The notes under the pieces were generated by a model. It was not told where the DNA came from. It ran no database searches and saw nothing but the letters and a program-made list of their open reading frames with translations. Of a DNA stretch of 64,000 nucleotides, positions 17,829 through 25,439 are shown in pieces. Position numbers and translations under genes: made by a program. Source of the stretch: Streptomyces sp. TN58 (lineage in GTDB: Bacteria; Actinomycetota; Actinomycetes; Streptomycetales; Streptomycetaceae); the NCBI RefSeq assembly GCF_001941845.1, contig NZ_CP018870.1:2077001-2141000 (forward strand). Direction: 5' to 3'. Position 1 is the stretch's first letter; every line of letters begins with the position of its first letter.

Positions 17829-18650
17829 TCAGCCGAGGGCGAGGACGACGAGGGCGGCGGTGGCGGCCACCTCGGCGAGGGCGCCGAACACGTCGCCGGT
17901 GACCCCGTCGAAGCGGCGTACGCAGCGGCGCAGCAGCACCTCCGCGGCGAGCAGGGCCGCGAGGACCGCCGCCGCGGACCGGGCTGCGGCGGGCAGGCCC
18001 GCCGGGAGGGCGGCGGCCGCGGCGGCCGCGGCGACGAGGATGGCGAGGGCGGCGGCCGCGGGGCGGGGGACGACACCGGCGACCGCGGCTCCGAGCCCTT
18101 CGGGGCGGGCGGCCGGGACGCCTTCGCGGGAGGCCAGGGTCATGGCGAGGCGGGCCGTGACGGCGGCGGTGACGGCGGCGAGCGCGCCGCGGATCCAGCT
18201 GTCGGCGTAGATCTCGCCGAGGGCGGCCGTCTGCACGAGCAGGACGACGACCAGGGCGATCACGCCGAAGGGTCCGATGTCGGACTTCTTCATGACGCGC
18301 AGGGCCTCGTCCGCCGGTTTGGCGCTGCCCAGCCCGTCGGCGGTGTCGGCCAGTCCGTCCAGGTGCAGGCCGCGGGTCAGGGCGGCCGGTACGGCGGCGG
18401 TGACGGCGGCGGCCAGCAGGGGACCGGCGCCGAGCAGCAGGAGCAGTACGCCGGGGGCGGCCGCGAGCACGCCGACGGCCAGTCCGGCGAGCGGGGCGCA
18501 GGCCATTCCGGTGCGGGCCGCGGGGCGGTCCCAGCGCGTGATGCGGGCCGGCAGCACGGTGAGGGTGCCGAAGGCGAAGCGCACGCCGTCGCGGAACGAG
18601 GCGCGTTCCGTGGGCGGCGTGGGGAGCGGATCGTCGAACGAATCTGTCAT
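17829..18650 (-). CDS. cobS: Adenosylcobinamide-GDP ribazoletransferase (cobalamin synthase)
   Basis: Membrane enzyme joining adenosylcobinamide-GDP with alpha-ribazole in the last steps of B12 assembly. The 273-residue, Ala-rich multi-helix protein shows the family blocks FRDGVRFAFGTLTVLP near the N-terminus and GLHLDGLADTADGLG (about 92-106), whose acidic residues bind metal. CobU and CobT, the other nucleotide-loop enzymes, are encoded 4-6 kb away on the other strand. It is divergent from a membrane-protein gene across 70 bp. Confidence 0.93.
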   Translation of the reverse strand: MTDSFDDPLPTPPTERASFRDGVRFAFGTLTVLPARITRWDRPAARTGMACAPLAGLAVGVLAAAPGVLLLLLGAGPLLAAAVTAAVPAALTRGLHLDGLADTADGLGSAKPADEALRVMKKSDIGPFGVIALVVVLLVQTAALGEIYADSWIRGALAAVTAAVTARLAMTLASREGVPAARPEGLGAAVAGVVPRPAAAALAILVAAAAAAAALPAGLPAAARSAAAVLAALLAAEVLLRRCVRRFDGVTGDVFGALAEVAATAALVVLALG

Positions 18651-18720
18651 CGGCGCGAACGCTACCCGCTCGGAGTGGGCGGTAAATTACCCATTACCGT
18701 CCAAACAGGGAGTCAGTGGG

Positions 18721-19518
18721 ATGGGTCACTGGTGGTATCGGAACATCCTTGAGCCGGGGAAGCTGCCCATGCTGCTCGCCCTGCTGTCCTTCGTGACGTC
18801 GTTCCTGGTCACCCGTGTGATCACCCGCATGATCCGGGCCGGCCGCGGCCCCTTCAAGAACGTCACTCCGGGCGGCCTGCACATCCACCACGTGGTGCCG
18901 GGCGTGATCCTCGTGATCATCGGCGGTTTCGGTGCGATCGGCAGCGCCCAGCACGGCTTCGGATCGGCCCTCTCGGCCGTGATCTTCGGTCTGGGCGCCG
19001 GCCTGGTCCTGGACGAGTTCGCGCTGATCCTGCACCTCGACGACGTCTACTGGAGCGAGCAGGGCCGCAAGAGCGTGGAGATCGTCGTCGTGACGGCCGC
19101 GGTGGTGGCCCTGGTCCTGGGCGGGTTCGTGCCGTTCGGGGTGAACGACCTGACGCCCGAGGAGCGTCAGAGCCGCGGTCTGGTGGTGATGAACGCGGCC
19201 GGCAACTTCTGCCTGGCCCTGATCGCCCTGTGGAAGGGCAAGGCGCGCACCGCGCTGTTCGGTGTCGTCATCCCCTTCGTGGCACTGGTCGGCGCGATCC
19301 GGCTGGCCCGGCCCGGCTCCCCGTACGCGAAGCGGTTCTATGCGAACCGGCCGCGCGCCCGGGCCAGGGCGGGGCTGCGGGCGTTCCACCACGACCGGCG
19401 CTGGACGCGGCGTCGGCGCAGGTTCGAGGAGTTCATCGGTGGCGCCCCGGATCCGCGGCCGGTGTCCATGGAGAAGCCGCCGCTGCCTCTGGAGAAGCCG
19501 CCCGAGCCGCGGGAGTGA
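18721..19518 (+). CDS. Integral membrane protein of unknown function
   Basis: A 265-residue protein with about six hydrophobic segments, starting MGHWWYRNILEPGKLPM after a GGGAG site (18708-18712). A His-rich turn (GGLHIHHVVPGV, about 59-70), an acidic segment LDEFALILHLDDVYW and a basic C-terminal tail ending in three Pro-Leu-Glu-Lys-type repeats are the visible features. I recognise no enzymatic family. Single gene between cobS and the pspA operon terminator. Confidence 0.8.
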   Translation: MGHWWYRNILEPGKLPMLLALLSFVTSFLVTRVITRMIRAGRGPFKNVTPGGLHIHHVVPGVILVIIGGFGAIGSAQHGFGSALSAVIFGLGAGLVLDEFALILHLDDVYWSEQGRKSVEIVVVTAAVVALVLGGFVPFGVNDLTPEERQSRGLVVMNAAGNFCLALIALWKGKARTALFGVVIPFVALVGAIRLARPGSPYAKRFYANRPRARARAGLRAFHHDRRWTRRRRRFEEFIGGAPDPRPVSMEKPPLPLEKPPEPRE

Positions 19519-19525
19519 AGGCGCG

Positions 19526-19566
19526 GGCCGCGAGCCCGGTACGCGCGGCCGCGAGCCCGGTACGCG
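19526..19566. repeat. Direct repeat, two 20-bp copies
   Basis: The 20-bp unit beginning GGCCGCGAGCCCGG occurs at 19526-19545 and 19547-19566, just after the membrane-protein stop codon. Probably a small slippage duplication. Confidence 0.7.
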
Positions 19567-19568
19567 AC

Positions 19569-19603
19569 GGCGGGCCCTCCCCCTGCCCGGGGAAGGGCCC
19601 GCC
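19569..19603. terminator. Hairpin between convergent genes
   Basis: Imperfect inverted repeat GGCGGGCCCTCCCC / GGGGAAGGGCCCGCC, between the membrane-protein gene and the pspA-pspAA operon, probably ending both. Confidence 0.65.
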
Positions 19604-19639
19604 GCGGTGTCGGCAACCGGTCTCGGGTCCGTCTGCTGC

Positions 19640-19918
19640 TCAGCCCGGGATCAGGCCGTCGTCGCTGAGCATCTCCCTGACCTCCTCCAGGCTCGCGTCG
19701 GGCGCCGGCAGGATCAGCTCGGACGGTTCCAGCGCGTCGTCCGGCAGCGGCGTACCCAGCCGCCGTACGGCGTCGAGGAGCGCACCCAGCGTCCGCCGGA
19801 AGCCCGCCTCGTCACCGGACTCCATCTCCGCGAGCAGTTCGTCGTCAAGCCTGTTCAGCTCGGGAAGGTGGCCGTCGGCCACCTCCACCTGGCCTTCCCC
19901 CATGATGCGGACGATCAT
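19640..19918 (-). CDS. pspAA: PspA-associated protein (PspAA type)
   Basis: A small acidic 92-residue protein starting MIVRIMGEGQVEV, encoded 13 bp downstream of pspA. The N-terminal strand pattern and the place behind an actinobacterial PspA fit the PspAA family, which is thought to modulate the PspA membrane-stress response. There is no membrane segment. Recognition is by context plus the short N-terminal pattern. Confidence 0.8.
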   Translation of the reverse strand: MIVRIMGEGQVEVADGHLPELNRLDDELLAEMESGDEAGFRRTLGALLDAVRRLGTPLPDDALEPSELILPAPDASLEEVREMLSDDGLIPG

Positions 19919-19931
19919 GACGGGCCCCGTC

Positions 19932-20726
19932 CTACTGCTTGTCGAAGCGGTGCCGGCTCTGCGGCTGCTGGGCGTCGCCCTGGGCGCCGCCTTCGATGGC
20001 CTGCTGCTGCGCGGACGGGCCGCCGGCCAGCTCCGCCTTCATCCGCTGGAGCTCCAGCTCCACGTCCGTACCGCCCGACAGGCGGTCCAGCTCGGCCTGG
20101 ATGTCGTCCTTGGAGCCGAGGCCGCTCTGGTCGTCGAGCGCGCCGGAGGCCAGCAGCTCGTCGATCGCGCCGGCGCGGGCCTGCAGCTGGGCGGTCTTGT
20201 CCTCGGCCCGCTGGATGGCCAGGCCGACGTCGCTCATCTCCTCGGAGATGCCGGAGAACGACTCCGCGATCCGGGTCTGGGCCTGCGCCGCGGTGTAGGT
20301 GGCCTTGATGGTCTCCTTCTTCGTGCGGAAGGCGTCCACCTTGGCCTGGAGGCGCTGTGCGGCCAGCGTCAGCTTCTCCTCCTCGCCCTGGAGGGTCTGG
20401 TGCTGCACCTCCAGGTCGCTCACCTGCTGCTGCAGCGAGGCGCGGCGGGACAGGGCCTCGCGCGCCAGGTCCTCGCGGCCCAGGGCGAGGGCCTTGCGGC
20501 CCTGGTCCTCCAGCTTGGCGGACTGGCCCTGCAGCTGGTTCAGCTGCAGTTCGAGGCGCTTGCGGGAGGTCGCCACGTCGGCGACGCCGCGCCGCACCTT
20601 CTGCAGCAGTTCGAGCTGCTTCTGGTACGAGTAGTCGAGGGTTTCGCGCGGGTCCTCGGCCCGGTCAAGGGCCTTGTTCGCCTTCGCGCGGAAGATCATC
20701 CCCATACGCTTCATGACACCGCTCAT
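19932..20726 (-). CDS. pspA: Phage shock protein A (PspA/IM30/Vipp1)
   Basis: ESCRT-III-related coiled-coil protein that protects the cytoplasmic membrane under stress. About 264 residues: amphipathic N-terminal helix (MSGVMKRMGMIFRAKANKAL), the PspA block LDYSYQKQLELLQKVRRGVADV, then a long coiled coil to about 190 and a Gln-rich tail. ATG at 20726 is chosen because it yields the canonical N-terminus; a longer frame extends to 20783. AAGGGGG lies about 12 bases upstream. First gene of pspA-pspAA. Confidence 0.95.
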   Translation of the reverse strand: MSGVMKRMGMIFRAKANKALDRAEDPRETLDYSYQKQLELLQKVRRGVADVATSRKRLELQLNQLQGQSAKLEDQGRKALALGREDLAREALSRRASLQQQVSDLEVQHQTLQGEEEKLTLAAQRLQAKVDAFRTKKETIKATYTAAQAQTRIAESFSGISEEMSDVGLAIQRAEDKTAQLQARAGAIDELLASGALDDQSGLGSKDDIQAELDRLSGGTDVELELQRMKAELAGGPSAQQQAIEGGAQGDAQQPQSRHRFDKQ

Positions 20727-21007
20727 GGGCTTCGCGCGCCCCCTTCTAGACGGACTGTGCTCCAGGTCACCGACAGGACCCACAGTACGGGCCCTGTCTC
20801 CATTACCGCACTGTTCGAGGACGGATGCGCTCCTCCTCCAGGACGACTACGCCTCCGCCGTGTCAGGCGTGAGGAGTAGGTGGGTCCCCGACCGCGCGGA
20901 GGGGTGGCCGCCGCACGGACCGTGCACAGGGAAGGACGCCCGCCGTTGCCGGATCGTTCCCCGCCGGGGTGGGGGGCCGTGCCCGCAACCACGTAGGCTT
21001 GGGTTTT

Positions 21008-21607
21008 GTGTTTGGTAGCCGCTCCTCCAAGGAAGAGAAGGCCGCCGCCACCGACAAGGTGAGCGCCGACCTCTCGCAGCCCCGTGACCCGCAGGCCCCC
21101 AAGGGCCGCCCTACGCCGAAGCGCGCCGTGGCACAGTCGCAGCGCAGGTCCGTCGTGGCCTCGACCGGCAACCGCAAGGAGGACGCGAAGCGAGCCCGTG
21201 AGCGTCGCCGTGTGGAGATGGCCAAGCAGCGCGAGGCGCTGGCCAACGGCGACGAGCGCTATCTGCCGACCCGGGACAAGGGCCCCGTCCGCAGGTACGT
21301 CCGTGACTTCGTGGACTCCCGCTTCTCGGTCGCCGAGATGTTCCTGCCGCTGGCCGTCGTCATCCTCGTGCTCAGCATGGTGCGGCAGCCCGCGATCCAG
21401 AACATCGCGCTGCTGCTGTGGCTCGCCGTGATCGTGCTGATCGTCCTCGACTCCGTCGGCCTGGGCTTCCGCCTGCGCAAGGCGCTCAACCAGCGCTTCC
21501 CGAACGAGCCGCGCCGCGGCGCCGTCGCGTACGGCATCATGCGCACCCTGCAGATGCGCCGGCTGCGCCTGCCGAAGCCGCAGGTCAAGCGCGGGGAACG
21601 GCCCTGA
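21008..21607 (+). CDS. DUF3043 membrane protein
   Basis: Conserved actinobacterial protein of unknown role. A charged 100-residue N-terminal part (KEEK, ARERRRVEMAKQREAL) precedes a YLPTRDKGPVRRYVRDFVDSRFSVAEMFLPL segment (from about 90), which is the hallmark of the family, and two membrane helices, ending LPKPQVKRGERP. GTG at 21008 (VFGSRSSKEEK) is the likely start; an upstream frame extension lacks support. It is followed by a methyltransferase gene overlapping its stop codon. Confidence 0.85.
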   Translation: MFGSRSSKEEKAAATDKVSADLSQPRDPQAPKGRPTPKRAVAQSQRRSVVASTGNRKEDAKRARERRRVEMAKQREALANGDERYLPTRDKGPVRRYVRDFVDSRFSVAEMFLPLAVVILVLSMVRQPAIQNIALLLWLAVIVLIVLDSVGLGFRLRKALNQRFPNEPRRGAVAYGIMRTLQMRRLRLPKPQVKRGERP

Positions 21608-22416
21608 GCGGAGGGACGCCCGGCGCGTCGGGGGAAGGCTTCGCCGAGGGGGCAAGGCTCTGGCTGGAGGGCCTGGGCGGACTGCGCAACGCGGTCCGTC
21701 AGGAGCTCGTGGGCCGTCAGGTCGACGAGCAGATCGCGCAGCGCTTCCCCGTGGGGCAGCGGCTGCGCGTCCTCGACGTCGGCATGGGCCAGGGAACCCA
21801 GGCGCTGCGCCTCGCGCGTGCCGGGCACAAGGTGACGGGCCTGGAGCAGGACCCGGGCATGCTGGCCGTCGCCCGTGAGGCGCTGGCCGCGGAGCCCGCG
21901 GGGATCCAGGACCGGGTCGAGCTGCGTGAGGGGGACGGGCGCGAGACCGGCGCCCACTTCCTCCCGGGCAGCTTCGACGTCGTTCTGTGCCACGGGGTAC
22001 TGATGTACGTACCCGAGCCGGACGCCATGCTCGCCGGGCTGGCCCGGATGCTGGCCCCTGGCGGACTGCTGTCCCTCCTGGTGCGCAACGGCGACGCGCT
22101 CGCCATGCGGCCGGGCCTGGACGGCGACTGGAAGGCGGCACTGGCCGCCTTCGACAGCACCGACTACACCAACCGGCTGGGCCTGGACGTACGCGCCGAC
22201 CGGCTGGCCGGGCTGACCGCGACGCTGTCGGGGATCGGTGCGCCGCTGCAGTCCTGGTACGGCGTACGCGTCTTCACCGACGGCACCGAGGCCGGCGAGA
22301 CCCTGCCGCCCGACGAGGAGCTGGAGCGGCTGCTGGCCGCCGAGGACCGCGCGGGCCGCACGGACCCCTACCGGGGTGTCGCCGCGCTGCTGCACCTGTG
22401 CGGAGTCCGGGGCTGA
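21604..22416 (+). CDS. Class I SAM-dependent methyltransferase
   Basis: The Rossmann SAM-binding motif LRVLDVGMGQGTQALRLA (about 50-67), a motif II-like GSFDVVLCHGVLMYV and MLAPGGLLSLLVRNGD identify a small-molecule methyltransferase resembling SmtA/CmoM-type proteins; the substrate is unknown. No ATG or GTG suits the expected N-terminus. The best start is CTG at 21604, overlapping the upstream stop (CTGA) with GGGGAA at 21593-21598 placed 5 bases before it, giving 270 residues. Translational coupling to the DUF3043 gene is likely. Confidence 0.85.
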   Translation: MSGGTPGASGEGFAEGARLWLEGLGGLRNAVRQELVGRQVDEQIAQRFPVGQRLRVLDVGMGQGTQALRLARAGHKVTGLEQDPGMLAVAREALAAEPAGIQDRVELREGDGRETGAHFLPGSFDVVLCHGVLMYVPEPDAMLAGLARMLAPGGLLSLLVRNGDALAMRPGLDGDWKAALAAFDSTDYTNRLGLDVRADRLAGLTATLSGIGAPLQSWYGVRVFTDGTEAGETLPPDEELERLLAAEDRAGRTDPYRGVAALLHLCGVRG

Positions 22417-22426
22417 CAGCCCGGCC

Positions 22427-22460
22427 CGTGCGGCCCGCCGGAGGTCCGGCGGGCCGCACG
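22427..22460. terminator. Hairpin between convergent genes
   Basis: Perfect 16-bp arms CGTGCGGCCCGCCGGA / TCCGGCGGGCCGCACG with a two-base centre, between the methyltransferase gene and the convergent small gene. Confidence 0.75.
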
Positions 22461-22487
22461 GCCGTCAGGGCCGGCCGCCCCGCGGGG

Positions 22488-22700
22488 TCAGGCCTCCAGT
22501 GCGGAGCGCAGGCTCATCGTGTAGAGCTCGGTGCCGCTGTCGTCGGACAGCTTCACCTGTTCGGTACCGCCTTCCAGCAGGTCCTTCCAGTACTCGCCGA
22601 TCCAGGACTCCGCGTCGCCCTGCGTGGTGAACTCCTCGGGTACCACCGACGGGCTCGCCTCCGCGCCGTCGGCCGTCTCGAACCGCCACGTCCACGCCAT
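22488..22700 (-). CDS. Small acidic conserved hypothetical protein
   Basis: A 70-residue acidic protein starting MAWTWRFETADG, ending LYTMSLRSALEA, without signal or membrane segment. The ATG at 22700 is preceded by GGAGGCGG (22702-22709 reversed), which supports this start over a longer frame. Codon use is typical for the genome. Function unknown. Confidence 0.75.
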   Translation of the reverse strand: MAWTWRFETADGAEASPSVVPEEFTTQGDAESWIGEYWKDLLEGGTEQVKLSDDSGTELYTMSLRSALEA

Positions 22701-22804
22701 GTCCGCCTCCGTTGCTCGTCCGCTGCTCACACGCTTCTCGCCTTGAGTGTGCCCGCAGAGTAACCGGGCGCGCAGCAGTCTCCGCGACGCGGGAGGATCA
22801 TCCT

Positions 22805-24010
22805 GTGGAACTCACTCTGCTCGGCACCGGCACCCCCGTGGGCCTGCCCCGCCCCGGCTGCCCCTGTGCGGCCTGCGCCGTCTCCGTCGGTCCGCGCTCC
22901 CGCGCGGCGACCGCGGTCCTCGTCGACGGCGCGCTGCTGCTCGACCTGACCCCCGGCGCGGTGCTGGCCGGCGCCCGGGCGGGGCATTCGCTGTCCGGGG
23001 TGCGGCAGGTGCTGCTGACCCACCCGCACGACGGGCCCGCGGTGGAGCTGCCGCCGGGGCTGCCGACCGCGGGGCGGGTGCCGGACGGGCAGGAGCTGTC
23101 GGTGATCTCCGGGCACCGGGTGCGTGCGGTGCCGATGGACGCGCCGGGCACCGGGTACGAGGTGGTGGGGCCGGACGGCGCCCGCCTGCTGTACCTGCCG
23201 CCGGGCGGGGCGCCCGCCGGGACCTCCGGGCAGAACGGGCAGCGCCCGTACGACGTGGTGCTGGCCGACGTGCCGGGCCGGCCGGAGGCGCTGGCGCGGC
23301 TGCGGGCGAGCGGGGCCGTCGGCCCGGCCACCGACGTGATCGCCGTCCACCTCGACCACGACGTGCCGCCGGGCCCGGAGCTGGCGCGCCGGCTGGCGGC
23401 CGCCGGGGCGCGGGCGGTGCCGGACGGGACGACCGTGCTCGTCGGGGAGTACGACGCGGTACCGGACCTGCCGCGGCGCACGCTGGTGCTGGGCGGGGCC
23501 CGCTCGGGCAAGTCGGTTGAGGCGGAGCGGCGGCTGGAGTCCTTCCCCGAGGTGGTCTACGCGGCCACCGGCGGCACCCGGGACGGGGACGCGGAGTGGG
23601 CGCGGCGGGTCGGTCTGCACCGGGAGCGCCGGCCGGCGGGCTGGCGGACGGTGGAGACGTGCGACCTGGTCCCGCTGCTCGCCGCCGACGGGCCTCCGCT
23701 GCTGGTCGACTGCCTGGCGCTGTGGCTGACCGACGCCATGGACCGGGCCGGGGCGTGGGACGACGAGGTGTGGGCCGAGCGGGGGCGGCGGCAGCTGGAC
23801 GAGCGGACGGCCGATCTGGTGGCGGCCGTACGCGCGACCCGCCGCCAGGTGGTGCTGGTGAGCAACGAGGTCGGGTCGGGCGTCGTACCGGCGACCGCCT
23901 CGGGGCGGCGTTTCCGTGACGAGCTGGGCCGGCTGAACGCGCGGGTGGCGGGCGAGTGCGAGCACGTCCTGCTCGTCGTCGCGGGGCAGGCGAGCGTGCT
24001 GAAGGGGTAG
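22805..24010 (+). CDS. cobU: Metallo-hydrolase-like domain fused to cobinamide kinase/guanylyltransferase (CobU)
   Basis: Bifunctional CobU phosphorylates adenosylcobinamide and adds GMP, preparing it for CobS. The C-terminal half (from about residue 225) has the P-loop LVLGGARSGKS, VYAATGG, LLVDCLALWLTD and VSNEVGSGVVP blocks of CobU. The N-terminal 220 residues resemble PqqB/PhnP-type beta-lactamase-fold hydrolases: LLGTGTPVGLPRPGCPCAAC and a degenerate HPHDGP where HxHxDH is expected, so catalysis there is doubtful. GTG start with GGGAGG 22790-22795 about 9 bases upstream. Two genes before cobT. Confidence 0.9.
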   Translation: MELTLLGTGTPVGLPRPGCPCAACAVSVGPRSRAATAVLVDGALLLDLTPGAVLAGARAGHSLSGVRQVLLTHPHDGPAVELPPGLPTAGRVPDGQELSVISGHRVRAVPMDAPGTGYEVVGPDGARLLYLPPGGAPAGTSGQNGQRPYDVVLADVPGRPEALARLRASGAVGPATDVIAVHLDHDVPPGPELARRLAAAGARAVPDGTTVLVGEYDAVPDLPRRTLVLGGARSGKSVEAERRLESFPEVVYAATGGTRDGDAEWARRVGLHRERRPAGWRTVETCDLVPLLAADGPPLLVDCLALWLTDAMDRAGAWDDEVWAERGRRQLDERTADLVAAVRATRRQVVLVSNEVGSGVVPATASGRRFRDELGRLNARVAGECEHVLLVVAGQASVLKG

Positions 24011-24187
24011 GGAGTGTTGCGACAGTGGCGTCGTCCGCCCGCAGGGCGGTGCTCGCGGTCTCTGGTGCGGTGCCTCGCAGGGCGGAGGGTCGTCCGCGTA
24101 CCGCGGTGGTACGCGGGCGACCCCGACAACGCCGCGAGGTGCCGTGCCAGGCGCCGCGAGCCGGACGGGACTTTCGCAACACGCCCC
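24010..24187. mobile_element. Quasi-palindromic MITE-like element
   Basis: The gap after cobU holds an imperfect palindrome about 175 bp long. Its ends match as inverted repeats (GTGTTGCGA at 24014-24022 and TCGCAACAC at 24174-24182; 19 of 23 bases over the longer end) and the centre has 16-bp arms, 15 matching (24087-24102 / 24108-24123). It encodes nothing recognisable. A non-autonomous mobile element or dispersed repeat is likely; no target duplication is obvious. Confidence 0.6.
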
Positions 24188-24291
24188 AGGCGACGCCGAC
24201 TTCGCCCGGCCCACGACGCCCCCGAGGGGCCGGGTGCGGGTGGAGCCGCTGAGGCCTGAGGGAGGGCTTCACCGGCTGTACTCTCTGGCAG

Positions 24292-25356
24292 ATGAGCACG
24301 CTGAATCTCGACGACTTCTCCGATCTGATCGAGCGCCCCGACGGGGGCGTCCGGCGTGACGCCGAGGAACACCGTCAGCGCCTCGCCGTGCCGCCCGGCG
24401 CGCTGGGGCGGCTCGACGAGCTCGCCGAGTGGCTCGCCGCCGCGCAGGGGCAGGTCCCGGTCAGGGCCGTCGAGCGGCCCCGCGTGGTGCTTTTCGCCGC
24501 CGACCACGGGATCGCCGCCCAGGGGGTGTCCGCCCGGGCCGCGTCCACCGCCCACGAGCTGGTGCGGTCCGTGCTCGACGGGTCCAGCCCGGTCGCGGTC
24601 CTGGCCCGCCGGTTCGGCGCCACGATACGGATCGTCGACGCCGGGCTCGACTGCGATCCGGGGCTGCTGCCCGAGGACGTGGTGGCGCACCGCGTGCGGC
24701 GCGGCAGCGGCCGGATCGACACCGAGGACGCGCTGACGGTCGAGGAGGCGCAGGCCGCGCTGCGGCTCGGCATGAGGATCGCCGACGAGGAGGCGGACTC
24801 CGGGACCGACCTGGTCGTCCTGGGCGACCTGAGCGTCGGCGGGACGACCGTCGCCGCGACCCTCGTCGCCGCCCTGTGCGGAACGGACTCGTCGGTGGTG
24901 ACGGGCCGTGGCGGCCGGCCCATCGACGACCTGGCCTGGATGCGCAAGTGCGCCGCGATCCGCGACGCGCTGCGCCGGGCCCGCCCGGTGCTGGGCGACC
25001 AGGTCGCGCTGCTGGCCGCGGTCGGCGGCGCGGACGTGGCCGCCATCACCGGATTCCTGCTCCAGTGTGCGGTGCGCCGTACGCCCGTCATCCTCGACGG
25101 TGTTGTTTCGGCCGCGTGCGGACTGGTCGCGCAGCGGGCCGCGTTCCGGGCTCCTGACTGGTGGCTGGCGGGTCAGGCGAGCGGCGAGCCGGGTCAGGCG
25201 AAGGCACTTGACCGAATGGCGCTCAACCCCGTGCTCGATCACGGCGTCACAGTGGGTGAAGGCACCGGGGCATTGCTGGCTCTCCCCCTCGTCCAGGCGG
25301 CCGCCGCACTCGCGGCGGAGCTTCCTGAACGGGCGGCGGAGGAGCCGACGGAATGA
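24292..25356 (+). CDS. cobT: Nicotinate-nucleotide--dimethylbenzimidazole phosphoribosyltransferase
   Basis: Makes alpha-ribazole phosphate, the lower ligand precursor of cobalamin. Family blocks are clear over 354 residues: PPGALGRLDELAEWLA, VVLFAADHGIAAQGVSA, a GDLSVGGTTVAATLVAAL segment, a PVILDGVVSAACGLVAQ block and the C-terminal GEGTGALLALPLVQAAA with the catalytic glutamate. ATG start at the end of the MITE-like spacer. Together with cobU and cobS it completes nucleotide-loop assembly. Confidence 0.95.
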   Translation: MSTLNLDDFSDLIERPDGGVRRDAEEHRQRLAVPPGALGRLDELAEWLAAAQGQVPVRAVERPRVVLFAADHGIAAQGVSARAASTAHELVRSVLDGSSPVAVLARRFGATIRIVDAGLDCDPGLLPEDVVAHRVRRGSGRIDTEDALTVEEAQAALRLGMRIADEEADSGTDLVVLGDLSVGGTTVAATLVAALCGTDSSVVTGRGGRPIDDLAWMRKCAAIRDALRRARPVLGDQVALLAAVGGADVAAITGFLLQCAVRRTPVILDGVVSAACGLVAQRAAFRAPDWWLAGQASGEPGQAKALDRMALNPVLDHGVTVGEGTGALLALPLVQAAAALAAELPERAAEEPTE

Positions 25357-25361
25357 GCCGC

Positions 25362-25396
25362 CGGGGGCCGCGGCCCTGACCAGGCCGCGGCCCCCG
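25362..25396 (+). terminator. cobT terminator
   Basis: Perfect 14-bp arms CGGGGGCCGCGGCC / GGCCGCGGCCCCCG with a CTGACCA loop, six bases after the cobT stop. Confidence 0.8.
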
Positions 25397-25439
25397 ACCG
25401 CACCATCACGGACAGCGACGCCCCATATGATCGCTTTTT

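Noticed and set aside
24014..24291. Cobalamin riboswitch before cobT
   Set aside because: No B12-box-like sequence; the structure is a nearly symmetric palindrome better explained as a repeat element.
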